A stretch of DNA of 64,000 nucleotides from Aaosphaeria pasadenensis (taxonomy: Eukaryota; Ascomycota; Dothideomycetes; Pleosporales). Positions 20,689-31,354 of the stretch are shown in pieces. The stretch lies in assembly GCA_022813625.1 (NCBI GenBank), contig JAKLMB010000036.1, forward strand, positions 62,001-126,000. Direction: 5' to 3'. How positions within the stretch are numbered: position 1 is the first letter of the stretch; every line of letters starts with the position of its first letter. The notes under the pieces were generated by a model. The model had not been told where the DNA came from. It ran no database searches and saw only the letters and a list, made by a program, of their open reading frames with translations. A program made the translations under genes and the position numbers.

Positions 20689-23017
20689 ATGCGCCTCCGC
20701 CTCTCGGTGCAGCGGAATCGCCTGCCTCAAACCCAAGCGCTCTGGACCGTCCCCGAAGCCAACAAGTCGCCTGCTTATACCATCGCGCGGCTACTGGAAG
20801 ATGTGAATCTGATTTTCCCACTCGAAGGCGATCACTGGGGTCTGGATGATTATGCTGTAGAAGTTGGCGGATTCGAATGTCTTCACTTCTCACCTGTCGC
20901 GCATACTCTCAGAGATGACGACATAGTCTGGTACGGCTCACTGGGAATAGTTGTTCTATGAAAGTGAAGGACTAATGCAAAATCTAGTATCCGTCCGTTG
21001 ATGACAACAGAAGTACGCGAGAGGTCCCTCGGTGGCCGCAACCAGATCTCTGAGGGCGGACAACACCTCTTGGATGGTATACCCTTCGGTCGACCTTACC
21101 TACGGGACCCCAACCGACCGCCCATTCGCATACCACCTCCAAGGCAAGCACGCCTAGTCGAGATCACCGATAACGCAATGGAAGAGCATCAAAGTGTGGG
21201 GAATGTTGGTCTCATCATGGCTCACGGAGAAAGTCCCAACGATCATTCCGCGAAGGATCTGCAGAATCGTGGTGAGAGTAAAGGAACCCACAAGGCCGTT
21301 CGGTTCGAAGACTTGCCGGTGGACCAGCTAGGAAGCGAAGAGTCCGATGACGAGGACTTCGCACCGGAGGACGACCTTGATGTGTCTATGGACGACCTTG
21401 AGAGTGGTTCTGATGGTGCATCCGGCGATGAATCCTCCGCTGATTCTGACCCCAGCGGCTCCGGCAGTCATTCCAGCAGTGATTCTGACAGCGAGAGTGG
21501 GGGAGATGAAGGGCCCGAGGAGAGGTCGACCAAAGTCAAACCATATGGGCCGCCTGGCTCGGGGTCCAAATCAACCTGGAATCGAAACCAGAGACGTAAG
21601 GAGCAAGCGAGGCTCCAAAAATTGAAGGAGCAGGGCGTTTTGGATGCTGATGCTGGCTTCAAAGAATTGAGAGCACTGTCACCAGCCACTAGGACAAGAG
21701 CGCTCACTAACAACAACCACTCTACCACACCCAGCAAAACAACAGTCGGAATGTCTTCTCAGAAGCGTAAACGTGACGACCAAGAGGACGAAGATTCATC
21801 CCTTGAGCGCCGCAGGATCCAGATGCTAGCCAAGATTGATGAGCTGCAAGCACCAGCTACACCTGTGGACTTTTCAACACCCCCGTCAGCTTCGAAACGA
21901 TTGAGGCCGGACGTTTCTGCGTTTAAGCGGATAATTTCCCACCAGGCTCAGGTAATATACAAATTTCTTTCTGCTTATGTCTATTTTCTATCCGGTTCTG
22001 CCACACCCCCCCCCCCCCCCCATATCCTATTCCCCATTTACACTTCCACTTCACGACGCGGCCGTGCAGATACAAATTTGTTTCCTGGTCCACTGAAGCG
22101 ATATGTCAAGAGCCAACACAAGACAAGCAACGTCACAAGCGAAGCGGCCAGATTGGCTGCGCTCACAGATGTCCTTTTACTGACTAAGAGAGTAGCCGCT
22201 TGATAAACGAGCACCCAAATCTAAGGCGGCTGACGAGCAACCCTCGAAGCCTTTGAATACTGACCTTGATCTCTGGAAATCAAAACTTAAACTCTCAGCG
22301 TTCGAGTGTTGGGAGGAAGAGTATGAGCTCAGTGCTCCGCCGTTCCCATTCAAACAGCATTGGGATCCGGCGTCCAAGCTCATGCGCCAGAAGGCTGCCC
22401 AAGAGAAGCAAAAGTGGCAGAAGAAGAGAAATAAGAAGAATGTCTCGAACAAGAACAATGATCCTGACTGGAGCAACGCTCCAAATCAAGGTTACTCACC
22501 CATCGAGCAGCACCAAGAGGGCGAAGAGAGCATTGTGCTTGACTATGGAGATGCTCTGGATAGCAAGACAGATGCAGATGTCATGAAAGAGGTGGATGCG
22601 CAGATTGTGCAGGATGTCGCCACATCTGTGCAAGAGGATTTGCCCCCGATTCCCGACGATGTTGCTTCACTTCCCAGTTTGTCCCAAGACGACATCCGAA
22701 TCGGAACGGTTATTGTCTTCAAGGTCTGCGAAATCAACATGAAGACCATCCAGCCTGAATTCAGTGACTTCAAGACGGCAATCGTAGAAGAAGAAGGAGA
22801 CTCAGGCAATGGGGCTGGGACGATTGGCTTGCGTCTTGCTCAGCGGGATTTGCCCAGACGTGATAAGGAAGTCGACAAAAAGGGCGGCCGTGTCTACTCG
22901 CTCGCAGACCACTTCGGAATAAATGGTAACGACGATGAGGACGTTGACATCGGACTTGTGCATCACCATTTTCACGAGCTTTTGGAGGCCAAGCTGCTGA
23001 AGAAAGCTGCCGAGTAG
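20689..23017 (+). CDS. Coilin-like nuclear protein (N-terminal ubiquitin-like part, acidic linker, Tudor-like C-terminal part)
   Basis: Exon 1 is 20689-20930 and exon 2 is 20988-21951, joined in phase across a GTACGG...TCTAG intron. The last exon is 22196-23017. The middle is uncertain: either one 244-nt intron (21952-22195) or two introns around a micro-exon at 22099-22131; both keep frame and give about 675 or 686 residues. The N terminus (RLRLSVQRNRLPQTQALW, then VGGFECLHFSP and LRDDDIVCIRPL) resembles the coilin N-terminal self-association fold. A long Asp/Ser/Glu-rich acidic linker and a Lys/Arg-rich stretch follow, as in coilin. Near the C terminus DDIRIGTVIVFKVCEIN, QPEFSDFKTAIV and GTIGLRLAQRD resemble the Tudor-like coilin C terminus. 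Coilin scaffolds Cajal bodies and snRNP maturation; that role here is inference. Confidence 0.65.
22006..22021 (+). repeat. C16 homopolymer inside an intron
   Basis: An uninterrupted run of 16 C lies in the probable second intron of the coilin-like gene. It is prone to length variation and sequencing error. Because it lies inside the intron it should not affect the protein, but it sits exactly where the exon model is least certain. Confidence 0.9.
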
Positions 23018-24065
23018 GGCTCCCGAACACGGATTTCACTGTACTATATATTTCGAAGATGAAGAGAGATGTCGACCACAGTTTTTGTTCTACTCGAGCA
23101 GTACTAGTCGAGGCATACAATCGATGTAATGACTACTGAGAGTCGATCATGGGCGACATCTGTTTCTCTTGTGTATTTCCAATGATGAGGTAGATATGAA
23201 TACTATTCAATGCGAGGTAGCAGAGTATGTATACCTCAGTTTACTGCCTAGCTTTCGTTGTTTGCATGTCCATGGATTATTTAATTCCACTACCCCTGCT
23301 CGTCGCCTCTCCAAGCGTATGGAGGACAGAGCTGGAGACCCTGCCGTTTTTCACCTCCGAACGTCATTCCCCCCCCCCTCCATTGATGCATTCTCCCCTC
23401 ATCCCCTCCCCCATCCCCCGTGCCCCCCAACTAAACATCTCACCCCCAACATACGAGTATCCGACAATGCGCAATTGACAGAAGACATCAACAGCATCCG
23501 CCACTCGGGTAAGAAAAAAAAATAGAATTGAACAACCAAGCCCACCATGCAGGGAGTTAGCCGATAATCTCGGACAAACCCGTCGATGAGCCCCTCGTTG
23601 ACCCCCTCCCCTACAAGTAAATACAAGCACGCGCGCTGACACGGGGCCCGGCGCTCCTTAGAGGCTCCTCCGTCCCCAGTTAGGCCCATTTCTCCAACTG
23701 CCGTGGTGGGGTTCTTGATGCGCATCAGTCGCTCTAACGTGCTTTGGGCAAAGGATGGGTTCTTGACGTTTGGGGCAATGCTGTTATATTTTGCAGCTTG
23801 TTTCCGTTTCGTGACGCCTTCCGAATAGCTCTGATTTTCTCTGTTTCCTCTATTCAAGCTTGGTTTATTCTTTCTCGTCGTCTCCCCAGTAAGTGCTGTT
23901 GCTGAAGGATTCCGACCATATACGTAGACAGTCTGCAGCAAGCTCTGTCCACTACCTATAGTAAGATATCTCCTCATAGCTCTGCTCGTCACTATGGAGT
24001 ATTCCTCGGCTAACTGAAGCTTCTCACAGCTTCAATTGCAATTCCAGCATTCTTCTTCCGCAATC
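23018..24065. other. Spacer of about 1 kb
   Basis: 3' UTR of the coilin-like gene and promoter of the methyltransferase gene. It has several pyrimidine-rich runs (for example the C tract near 23369-23378), which are common in fungal promoters. A 197-codon minus-strand frame (23399-23992) is low in complexity and lacks domain features, so it is not called. Confidence 0.45.
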
Positions 24066-25196
24066 ATGGTGCTCCCCTTCGGCGTCTACAGAGCCGACCA
24101 CGTAGGCTCGTTCCTGCGCCCAAAATCTATCCATGACGCTCGCGAGGCTGTTGCCGAGAACAAGTCGACTCTCGAGGAGCTCCGCAAGGTCGAGGACAAG
24201 GCAGTCACAGACGTAGCTTCCAAGCAGATCGCAGCTGGCATACGCTCCATCACTGACGGAGAGTTCCGCCGCGCCTACTTCCATCTCGACTTCCTCCAAC
24301 ATTTGGACGGCATCGAGATCCGCGGACAGACGGGTCTGATCAGGCCGCACGGCTTCTCCCCGCCTGTCCTCGCCGTCACAGGCAAACTCGGACACCCCAA
24401 GAGCATCCAGGTCGACGACTTCAAGTTCCTCGAGCAGGCTATCAAGGACAATGGCGGCGCCGCCACCACCAAAGTCTGCATACCGAGTCCCACCATGGTC
24501 CACTTCCGCGGCGGTCGCGCCAGCATCGACATCGAAGCGTACCCAGACCTCGACGAGTTCTTCACCGACCTCGCGAGGGTGTATCAGGAGGAGCTCGATG
24601 ACCTGTACAAAGCCGGGTGCCGCTTCGTGCAGCTCGACGACACCAACCTGGCCTACCTGTGCGACCCGGACATGCGCAAGGCGGCCGAGGATCGCAACGA
24701 AGACCTCTCCACACTCCCCAGAAAGTACGCCGAGCTCATCAACGCCGCCATCTCCAAGCGGCCCGCAGACATGAAGATCGGCATCCACCTCTGCAGAGGC
24801 AACTACCGCTCCAAGTGGTTCGCGTCCGGCGGCTACGAGCCCGTCGCCGAGGTTCTCTTCAAGGAACTCAACGTCGACGCCTACTTCCTCGAGTACGACG
24901 ACGCGCGCAGCGGTGACTTCAAGCCCCTCCGCCACCTGCCCGAACACAAGGTCGTCGTCGTGGGAGTCATGTCGAGCAAGAAGAACACCCTCGACGACAA
25001 GCAGGAGATCATCGACCGCATCAAGCAGGCCGCCGAAGTCGCGCCCAAGGGACTTGAGCAGCTGTGCCTAAGCCACCAGTGTGGTTTTAGCTCCACGGTC
25101 GAGGGCAACGAGTTGACCGAAGAGGAGCAGTGGGCTAAGGTCCGCCTCAACGTCGAGATCGCCAAGGAGCTCTGGGGTGATGATCTGAGTAAATAA
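24066..25196 (+). CDS. MetE C-terminal-like cobalamin-independent methyltransferase
   Basis: A single exon of 376 residues from the first ATG at 24066, giving the conserved start FGVYRADHVGSFLRP. It corresponds to the C-terminal catalytic barrel of cobalamin-independent methionine synthase without the N-terminal half, as in the YxjG/YxjH group. The Zn-binding ligands are all present: His241 and Cys243 in GIHLCRGN, Glu276 in FLEYDDARSG and Cys339 in SHQCGFSS. Other barrel motifs are SITDGEFRRAYFHLD and RFVQLDDTNLAYLC. Full-length MetE transfers methyl from methyltetrahydrofolate to homocysteine; short fungal paralogues like this may use another methyl donor or thiol. Codon use is markedly GC-rich at third positions compared with neighbours, consistent with strong expression. 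Zn-dependent thiol chemistry is well supported; the substrate is not. Confidence 0.88.
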   Translation: MVLPFGVYRADHVGSFLRPKSIHDAREAVAENKSTLEELRKVEDKAVTDVASKQIAAGIRSITDGEFRRAYFHLDFLQHLDGIEIRGQTGLIRPHGFSPPVLAVTGKLGHPKSIQVDDFKFLEQAIKDNGGAATTKVCIPSPTMVHFRGGRASIDIEAYPDLDEFFTDLARVYQEELDDLYKAGCRFVQLDDTNLAYLCDPDMRKAAEDRNEDLSTLPRKYAELINAAISKRPADMKIGIHLCRGNYRSKWFASGGYEPVAEVLFKELNVDAYFLEYDDARSGDFKPLRHLPEHKVVVVGVMSSKKNTLDDKQEIIDRIKQAAEVAPKGLEQLCLSHQCGFSSTVEGNELTEEEQWAKVRLNVEIAKELWGDDLSK

Positions 25197-25945
25197 ATGT
25201 AAAAACACGAAACGAAAAGAAAAAAAAACTACTTCACCAAACATAAAAGAAGTATACCAAAGCGTTGTTGGGCGCCAATTGTATAGCATGGTTTTCTGGT
25301 AGCGTATGGTGTGTGTACCTAGGTACCTTGGTTATTGAACGAAGTCGTTGGCATTTGTACTGTAATTAGTATCTAGCTTGTTGGTGTTGGGGCGGAGTAC
25401 CAGTACCCTACCTAAAATCCGCTCCGCTACCTTGGTTTCTTCTTTTTCTTTCTTCTTTTTAACATATACCCGAAGATTCAACTCCGCCGGTCTCTCCGCC
25501 AATCCTATTCTCTTTTGCAGATGGTTTCGAATGAAAGCAAACGTGTGTGTGCAGTGATGTACCACCTCTACTAGTAAGATACACGGCCCTGCGAAGAATA
25601 CTCGAGGCCTTATCCAGATTGGCTGACCACCTTGATATATAGGTGGTCACCACTTGTCATATACATCAATTGCAGGCACAACGAGGGAGTCCTTTTTGAT
25701 CTGAAACGATCTTATATTACTACTTCCACGTACACACTTCGCTACCACTACAACCAATCAACATGCTACGAAATGCCAAAACCCGGCTGCGGGCAACATC
25801 CTCCAAAACAATCCAACAAAATGCTCAAAGACAGGTAAACAAAACAAAGGGAAAGGAAATGTCGCAAAGTTTGAATAATGAGTGTCCTGATCCTCGTGTT
25901 CCTTCGTAAGAGACAGCATCACAGCTAACCCCTGGGAGTTTCCAT
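25197..25945. other. Convergent 3' spacer
   Basis: 749 bp between the methyltransferase stop and the stop of the minus-strand repeat protein. It contains an ACCTAGGTACC palindrome near 25318 and a pyrimidine-rich run near 25437-25465. No gene was seen. Confidence 0.45.
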
Positions 25946-28366
25946 CTACTCCTCCTCCGCTGCGGATGCAGTGGCGGATGCGGAAGACTTTCCTGTTGCC
26001 GATGCCTTCCCTGTGACAGTTGCAGTTGCTTCCTCTGTCTCTGCTGTTGCTTCGGCTGATGACTTTCCTGTTGCAGATGCCTTTCCTGTTGCAGATGCTT
26101 CGGACTCCTCTGCTGTTGCTGTTGCCTCTCCTGTCTCGGATGCCTCTGATGCCTCTGCTGTTGCCGATGCCTCTCCTGTTTCGGTTGCCTCGGCTGTTCC
26201 GGTTGCCTCAGCTGTTCCGGTTGCCTCAGCTGTTCCGGTTGCCTCGCCTGTTTCGGTTGCCGTGGCCTCCTCAGTTCCCGTGGCCGAAGCTGCTCCAGTC
26301 TCTGATGCTGTTGCTGCCGCTGATCCTGTCGCCGAGGAATCAAGGACCTCGACCTCAGTGCTGACCTCGCCATCAACGGCAAGGGTCAAAACAATGTCCC
26401 AAACCTTCTTCTCGGAACGCTCGATGATGAAGGACTTGATCTTGAGACCGGCGAAATCCTCGTGGAACATACCGGCCATGGTCATGATTCCCAAGCCGAG
26501 GTCAGAGCCCGACATGGCGACAAAGTTGAGGAGGTCCTTTCCAGTGCTTTCGATCGGGATGCTCTGCTTCTTGGCAAGCTTGCCGCCCTCCTTCTTTCCG
26601 AGAAGGACTGCAAGACTCTCCAAGAGGACAAAGGTATCGGATTCAGGGTCAACCTCACGCTGAATGACGTATTCGAGAGATGATGGCTCCTTGGAGGCCT
26701 TCACGAAGTTGTCCCGGAGCATGTTCCACCAGTAGATTCTGTTAGCCTTATCCTCATCTGTAGCATCCTCTGAAGCGAAGGCGTCTGCTGCCTCGTTGGG
26801 TCCTTGAGTAATGACAACAGCCTTTGCCTCCAAAGAGGAGTAAGTCTCAATGATGACGCCCTTGGGAGACTTCTTGTTCTGGATAGTAGCCTGGTCCCAC
26901 TCCTCGGTATCGAACCCAGCAAGCTTCGAAAGGTAGGCGGGCTTCGCCTTGGCGAATGGGCTCTTACCCTTTTGCTCCTTGACGTCGTAGTTCTTGGTGA
27001 TGTCAACCTTTTCTCCTGCTTGTTTACTGTTCTTCTGTTGGGCGTAGTTCTTGTTGATGGTGGTTCCGAGAACGACGAAGATGTTACGATTTGCCTCTGC
27101 GATCTCCTTGGTGAAGTCCTCTCCGGAGGTGAGGCGAGTGAGTCCAAGTCGTGCATTAGATGATGCACCTCCAGTAGGGGAAGCGGATCCGGAACCAGTA
27201 GCGGAGGCAGCGGTTTCAGTGCCAGTGGCCTCAGCAGTCTCAGTGCCAGTGGCCTCAGCGGTCTCAGTGCCAGTGGCCTCAGCGGTCTCAGTGCCAGTGG
27301 CCTCGGCGGTCTCAGTGCCAGTGGCCTCAGCGGTCTCAGTGCCAGTGGCCTCGGCGGTCAACTCGCCAGTCTCAGTGGCCTCGCCAGTAGCCTCAGCTGT
27401 AGCTTCACCAGTCTCAGTAGCCTCACCAGTAGCCTCAGCGGTCGCCTCCCCAGTCTCAGTGGCCTCGCCAGTAGCCTCAGCGGTCGCCTCCCCAGTCTTA
27501 GTGGCCTCTCCAGTGGCCTCGGCTGTAGCTTCGCCAGTAGCCTCAGCGGTAGCCTCGCCAGTCTCAGTGGCCTCAGCGGTAGCTTCGCCAGTAGCCTCAG
27601 CGGTGGCCTCGCCAGTCTCAGTGGCCTCGCCGGTAGCCTCAGCTGTAGCTTCGCCAGTCTCAGTGGCCTCGGCTGTAGCTTCGCCAGTAGCCTCAGCGGT
27701 AGCCTCGCCAGTCTCAGTGGCCTCAGCGGTAGCTTCGCCAGTAGCCTCAGCGGTAGCCTCGCCAGTCTCAGTGGCCTCAGCGGTAGCCTCTCCAGTAGCC
27801 TCAGCGGTTGCCTCTCCAGTAGCCTCACCAGTAGCATCAGTGGCAGTAGCACTTCCGCCGCCAGGAATGAGGTAACTTGGGATAGACTCGGGAAGGGGGG
27901 GAAGGTTGATTTGAGGGCCACTTCCAGGCTCGTTTCCTGCTGCTGTACCCTCTGCAGATGCAGAGGATGATGTAGAGGATGAAGTGGCTGAAGAGGAGTG
28001 GGAGCCCGAAGAAGCAGAAGCCGCAGAAGTAGCATCCGCAGAAGTAGCAGCCGATGAACCTTTTTCGGAGGTAGTAGCGGCCCCTCCTGTTGCTGATGGT
28101 GCACCATTTCCGCTTGTCGCAGCACCACCGGCACTGGATGCTCCCTTGTCCTTATCCTTGTCACTGTCCTTGTCCTTGTCGCTGTCCTTGCCGCCCTTAC
28201 GCTTCTGGAACATATGCCCAACCTGGGCTACAGCAGCTTCGAGCCTGGGAAGAAGACCCTCTTCGCGTCGGACTGGCTCCAAGTCGGTATATTGGGCCGG
28301 GGCCGCGAGGACCTGCACGGCAGGCAAAGTTGCCAGAAACAAGATATATGACTTGTCGAGACGCAT
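25946..28366 (-). CDS. Large secreted repeat protein (Ala/Thr/Glu/Gly-rich)
   Basis: A single exon of 806 residues beginning with a clear signal peptide (MRLDKSYILFLATLPAVQV, then LAAPAQ as a likely cleavage site). Residues about 40-60 hold a Lys/Asp charged cluster and residues 60-170 are Ser/Ala-rich. Residues about 173-390 are a long tandem array of AEATGEAT/ETGE units ending in six TETAEATG octads. Residues about 400-675 form a non-repetitive, folded-looking region (LTSGEDFTKEI, NIFVVLGTTINKNYAQQ, LLNFVAMSGSD, GMFHEDFAGLKIKSF). The last 130 residues are again repetitive (ATGKASATGKSSAEA). Such designs occur in fungal cell-wall or surface proteins, but there is no GPI signal and no cysteine-rich module. 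I do not recognise the central region. Repeat length is likely to vary between strains. Confidence 0.8.
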   Translation of the reverse strand: MRLDKSYILFLATLPAVQVLAAPAQYTDLEPVRREEGLLPRLEAAVAQVGHMFQKRKGGKDSDKDKDSDKDKDKGASSAGGAATSGNGAPSATGGAATTSEKGSSAATSADATSAASASSGSHSSSATSSSTSSSASAEGTAAGNEPGSGPQINLPPLPESIPSYLIPGGGSATATDATGEATGEATAEATGEATAEATETGEATAEATGEATAEATETGEATAEATGEATAEATETGEATAEATGEATETGEATAEATGEATAEATETGEATAEATGEATAEATGEATKTGEATAEATGEATETGEATAEATGEATETGEATAEATGEATETGELTAEATGTETAEATGTETAEATGTETAEATGTETAEATGTETAEATGTETAASATGSGSASPTGGASSNARLGLTRLTSGEDFTKEIAEANRNIFVVLGTTINKNYAQQKNSKQAGEKVDITKNYDVKEQKGKSPFAKAKPAYLSKLAGFDTEEWDQATIQNKKSPKGVIIETYSSLEAKAVVITQGPNEAADAFASEDATDEDKANRIYWWNMLRDNFVKASKEPSSLEYVIQREVDPESDTFVLLESLAVLLGKKEGGKLAKKQSIPIESTGKDLLNFVAMSGSDLGLGIMTMAGMFHEDFAGLKIKSFIIERSEKKVWDIVLTLAVDGEVSTEVEVLDSSATGSAAATASETGAASATGTEEATATETGEATGTAEATGTAEATGTAEATETGEASATAEASEASETGEATATAEESEASATGKASATGKSSAEATAETEEATATVTGKASATGKSSASATASAAEEE
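27200..27850 (-). repeat. Coding minisatellite within the secreted protein
   Basis: The array is built of 18- and 24-nt modules encoding ATGEAT, AEATETGE and TETAEATG variants, with near-identical nucleotide copies (for example CAGTGGCCTCAGCGGTCT on the plus strand). The nucleotide-level similarity of adjacent copies points to recent slippage or unequal crossover. The opposite strand is also open throughout, a by-product of the codon pattern. Confidence 0.9.
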
Positions 28367-29938
28367 GGTGACTGCCTGCTAGCTTCAGCTGCAGTATATG
28401 GATGCGATGTAAAAGAAAGAATGAATTGAGTCCAGCTCAAGAAAAGTCTAGATTTCTAAACAAACGATAGACAAAAGCAAATCTATAAAAAAACAAAGAG
28501 GGAAGGGGGGAGGATGTAGTAGTGGAGGAGTGTGGAGAGAGTGAGTGAGATGGAACGTTTCGACACTAGCGAGCCATTGCCTTATATGTCCCTTCGAACT
28601 TATGGGAAGAAACATATCTGCTCTTCTCGATGATTTGGTCATCTGGTGAATGTGTTGTTCTAGGTCCAATACGTCTACGTATGGGTCAACGATGAGGAGG
28701 TAGGACTTCCTCTAGTGCCAGCCTCAACTCTGTTGTTCCAGAGAATTGTCCGATTGGAGAAACGTGGAAGATGGAGCCAAGGCAGTGGAGCTGGCAGGAG
28801 GCTTGGAGGAGCATGGCCGTAGTAGGAATCATTTTCGAGAGTTCCGTTTTGGGGGAATATGTGTTGTCGAGGATGCTGTTTGCAAAAGTGTCATCTTGGG
28901 GTTAACGGTGGGGCGTATACAAGCAATGTAAGATTTGCGCGGGAGCTAGCCTGGATCGGTGGATCTACACGCAATGAAGATCATACAGCAGGTGTTTCCC
29001 TGCTTTGATAGGTCAAGATGTCCGTATGTTTGATGTAGCATTGTAGAATCTTCGTTAGAGTTGAGCATTCTGCATTCGCTAGGCGGTCGGACGCTCCTGG
29101 AAAGGAGCGCGAACTTAGGGTGCGAGGCTATCTGGGCGCCCAGTAGACAGACGATCGATGCCTTACCGTTCGGCGCTCCCACGGACGATCCTCGCCGCAA
29201 AAGCACCCGTCAGGCACTGCTCGATCTTACTGTCAACTGTCCTTGCAAACTTATGGGAGTGTTAACTATTCTGCTACATACAACTGGTTATTCAAGATAT
29301 AAAAGTCAATTTAGGGAGGAAGTAATACAATGAATATTTGCACGTGCGATAGTCCTGCTCACCTCAACAACCAATAATTCACAGATCTTCTGACGGTCAA
29401 ACTCCTGCCCATGGCTTCCCGCAGCCTAAAACGGTTTCTGTAGATGTGTTCCTGCATGCAACGAAGTCGCTAGCTAGGTTCACTTGAGGCGACCTGTCGA
29501 ATATGGTGGCGCCATCAAGCGAGGAGGAATATGCAGTCGGTGTATGATCCGCAGTGCTGACCTCGAATTGCTGACTTCGAATCCTTCCAGTCCTGTTTGA
29601 GAGCCCACCCACCGTTTTGAGGCTGCCAGTCCGTCCTTGACGCAATTTCAATGTCTACAACAGCATGCACTCTCTCGGAAAGGCAATTACGCCTGGTGCC
29701 TTGTACAACCTCTAGAAACGACGTCTTGTGTGGAGCTTAACACAGGAATGGACCAGCATGGTACCGACGAGGAGTCTCCGACGATGGCTTTCTTCATGGC
29801 TTTAGCCCCAGCAAAGGTGGCATAGTTTTGCAGGCTAAGGAGACATGCACCAAGAAAAGAATACCGAGCGTAGGCTGAGCATCATGATTTTAATTTGACA
29901 GGAACTACGAGTAATGATCCACTTCGAGTACGCTACTA
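28367..29938. other. Gene-poor stretch and promoter of the repeat protein
   Basis: Only short frames of unconvincing content. A small hairpin (CGCTCC/GGAGCG around 29091-29108) was noticed. The proximal few hundred bp, with purine-rich runs near 28490-28550, should be the promoter of the secreted protein gene. Confidence 0.45.
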
Positions 29939-30120
29939 CAGAGGGTTGGCACGTCGGGCTGGCCCCCTGCTAGTATTTTATGTCCACAACAGCGCCTTTG
30001 CAAGGTTCGTCGCGAGCAGTTAAGGTTGTTTACTGGCTACAGTACACTCTGACGTAGACACTTTAGGTATAGAACATACAAGAAGTTAGCAGGTGGCCAG
30101 CCCGACGTGCCAACCCTCTG
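29939..30120. mobile_element. 182-bp MITE-like element with 34-bp terminal inverted repeats and TA target duplication
   Basis: The left end (29939-29972) and the reverse complement of the right end (30087-30120) match over 34 bp with one mismatch, at position 27. Both begin CAGAGGGTTGGCACGTCG. TA flanks each side (29937-29938 and 30121-30122), the target-site duplication of Tc1/mariner-superfamily elements, whose terminal repeats also commonly start with CAG. The 114-bp interior has no reading frame, so the element is non-autonomous: a miniature inverted-repeat transposable element. No other copy and no transposase was noticed in this window. The repeat structure is seen directly; the superfamily is inferred from ends and TA duplication. 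Confidence 0.85.
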
Positions 30121-31354
30121 TATCTTCTGTGCCTGAAGCAGGCAGGCATTGTGACGAGTTTCTTAGTGTTGTCAACATCTTACGATAGAGGGCAGAACGA
30201 CCGTTGTCGGATGAAACCCTCGCCCAGAGGGAGGAGCGAGGGGTGGTCAAGAGAAATGCCTGTCCTTGTGTCCTGCTTCATACCAATAAACGGCATTGTC
30301 TGTCGAGATTGTAGTCGCAGAGTGTCATCCTCTGTCGCGTTGTACGAAAGATATTTATCTCTACGCGGCCCGCTCGACAATTTCCAGGCCTGCTATCGAT
30401 GAGCATGGGGATATTCCGGTCTGATTGTCCACTACATCACCAGGAGTGAGTTAGATAGGGAGAGATCGCTTCTCACAATCGCTACATGCATGTGAGGTTT
30501 TGGACTCCGATTAAACCATAGCGATAGCAACATACTATCCATGATTCATGATCCGGGATGAGGCCTTCAAGAACGAGGAGTATACGCTTGGATGAGCATT
30601 CGGTGATCTTCAGGTTATATCCAATAAATGTATGCGAGACCGAATCGTGTGTCCGTAATCAGTCTGAATATCCCTAGGATGAATTAAGTCACAAGTTGCG
30701 TTCGATAGGGCAGCAGGACCTTCCCCGCCCGTGAACGAAATAACGTACTTCCCAGATACGAGCACATGGAGATGGATGCAAGTGTCTATAATATTGCAGG
30801 AGCGATACAGATTGAATGGACTGCCACTCTTGAATGAATCACTGACGTTGGGGCAATCGACCACCAATACAAATCATCGCACCCTTTCCCAACACCGCAA
30901 AGGCAACCAAACACACACAGAACAACTCGCTATCTACTATGTCTACTCGCCCACTACGCTTATTCTTTTGGATTTTGTATAAGAAGGCTGTTAGTAATCT
31001 GGCTCCCCTGATCACGAGCCAATATTGATGGGAATAGAGTGACGAAGCGTACCGCAAAACCGCCAACCCAACATATTCAAAAGCAACATTTTCACCATTG
31101 GTTCCCAAACCAATACTACGGAACTGGGCGGCCACAGCGCCTTAAAAGGTAAACCGACTCCCTACAGCTTCTACCCGTAGCAGTCGAGCTTCGTCACTCG
31201 GTTGCACATCTCAACTTTATCAAACGACGAGCACAACGCATCGCGAGACAACGCACACACGACTTGCGATCCTGAGAAACGACTTACAATCGCTCAAACA
31301 TATCCCTAACAACCCTCTGAGCTCAAGATTGGCATCGAAATCCATATCGCCAAG
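30121..31354. other. Gene-poor stretch, promoter of the small charged protein gene
   Basis: No convincing coding sequence. The last 200 bp before 31355 are CA-rich and pyrimidine-biased, as expected for a fungal leader. Confidence 0.45.

Noticed and set aside
23399..23992. 197-codon minus-strand frame upstream of the MetE-like gene
   Set aside because: Low-complexity content with no domain feature, overlapping a pyrimidine-rich promoter region; no intron or homologous motif supports it.
24024..24947. 307-codon minus-strand frame opposite the MetE-like gene
   Set aside because: Its composition reflects the GC-rich third positions of the plus-strand gene. The plus strand has all Zn ligands and family motifs.
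27051..27875. Long plus-strand frame (274 codons) rich in VASPVASA repeats
   Set aside because: It is the antisense of the repeat array in the secreted protein; the repeat codons avoid stops on both strands. The minus strand carries the signal peptide and the natural domain composition.
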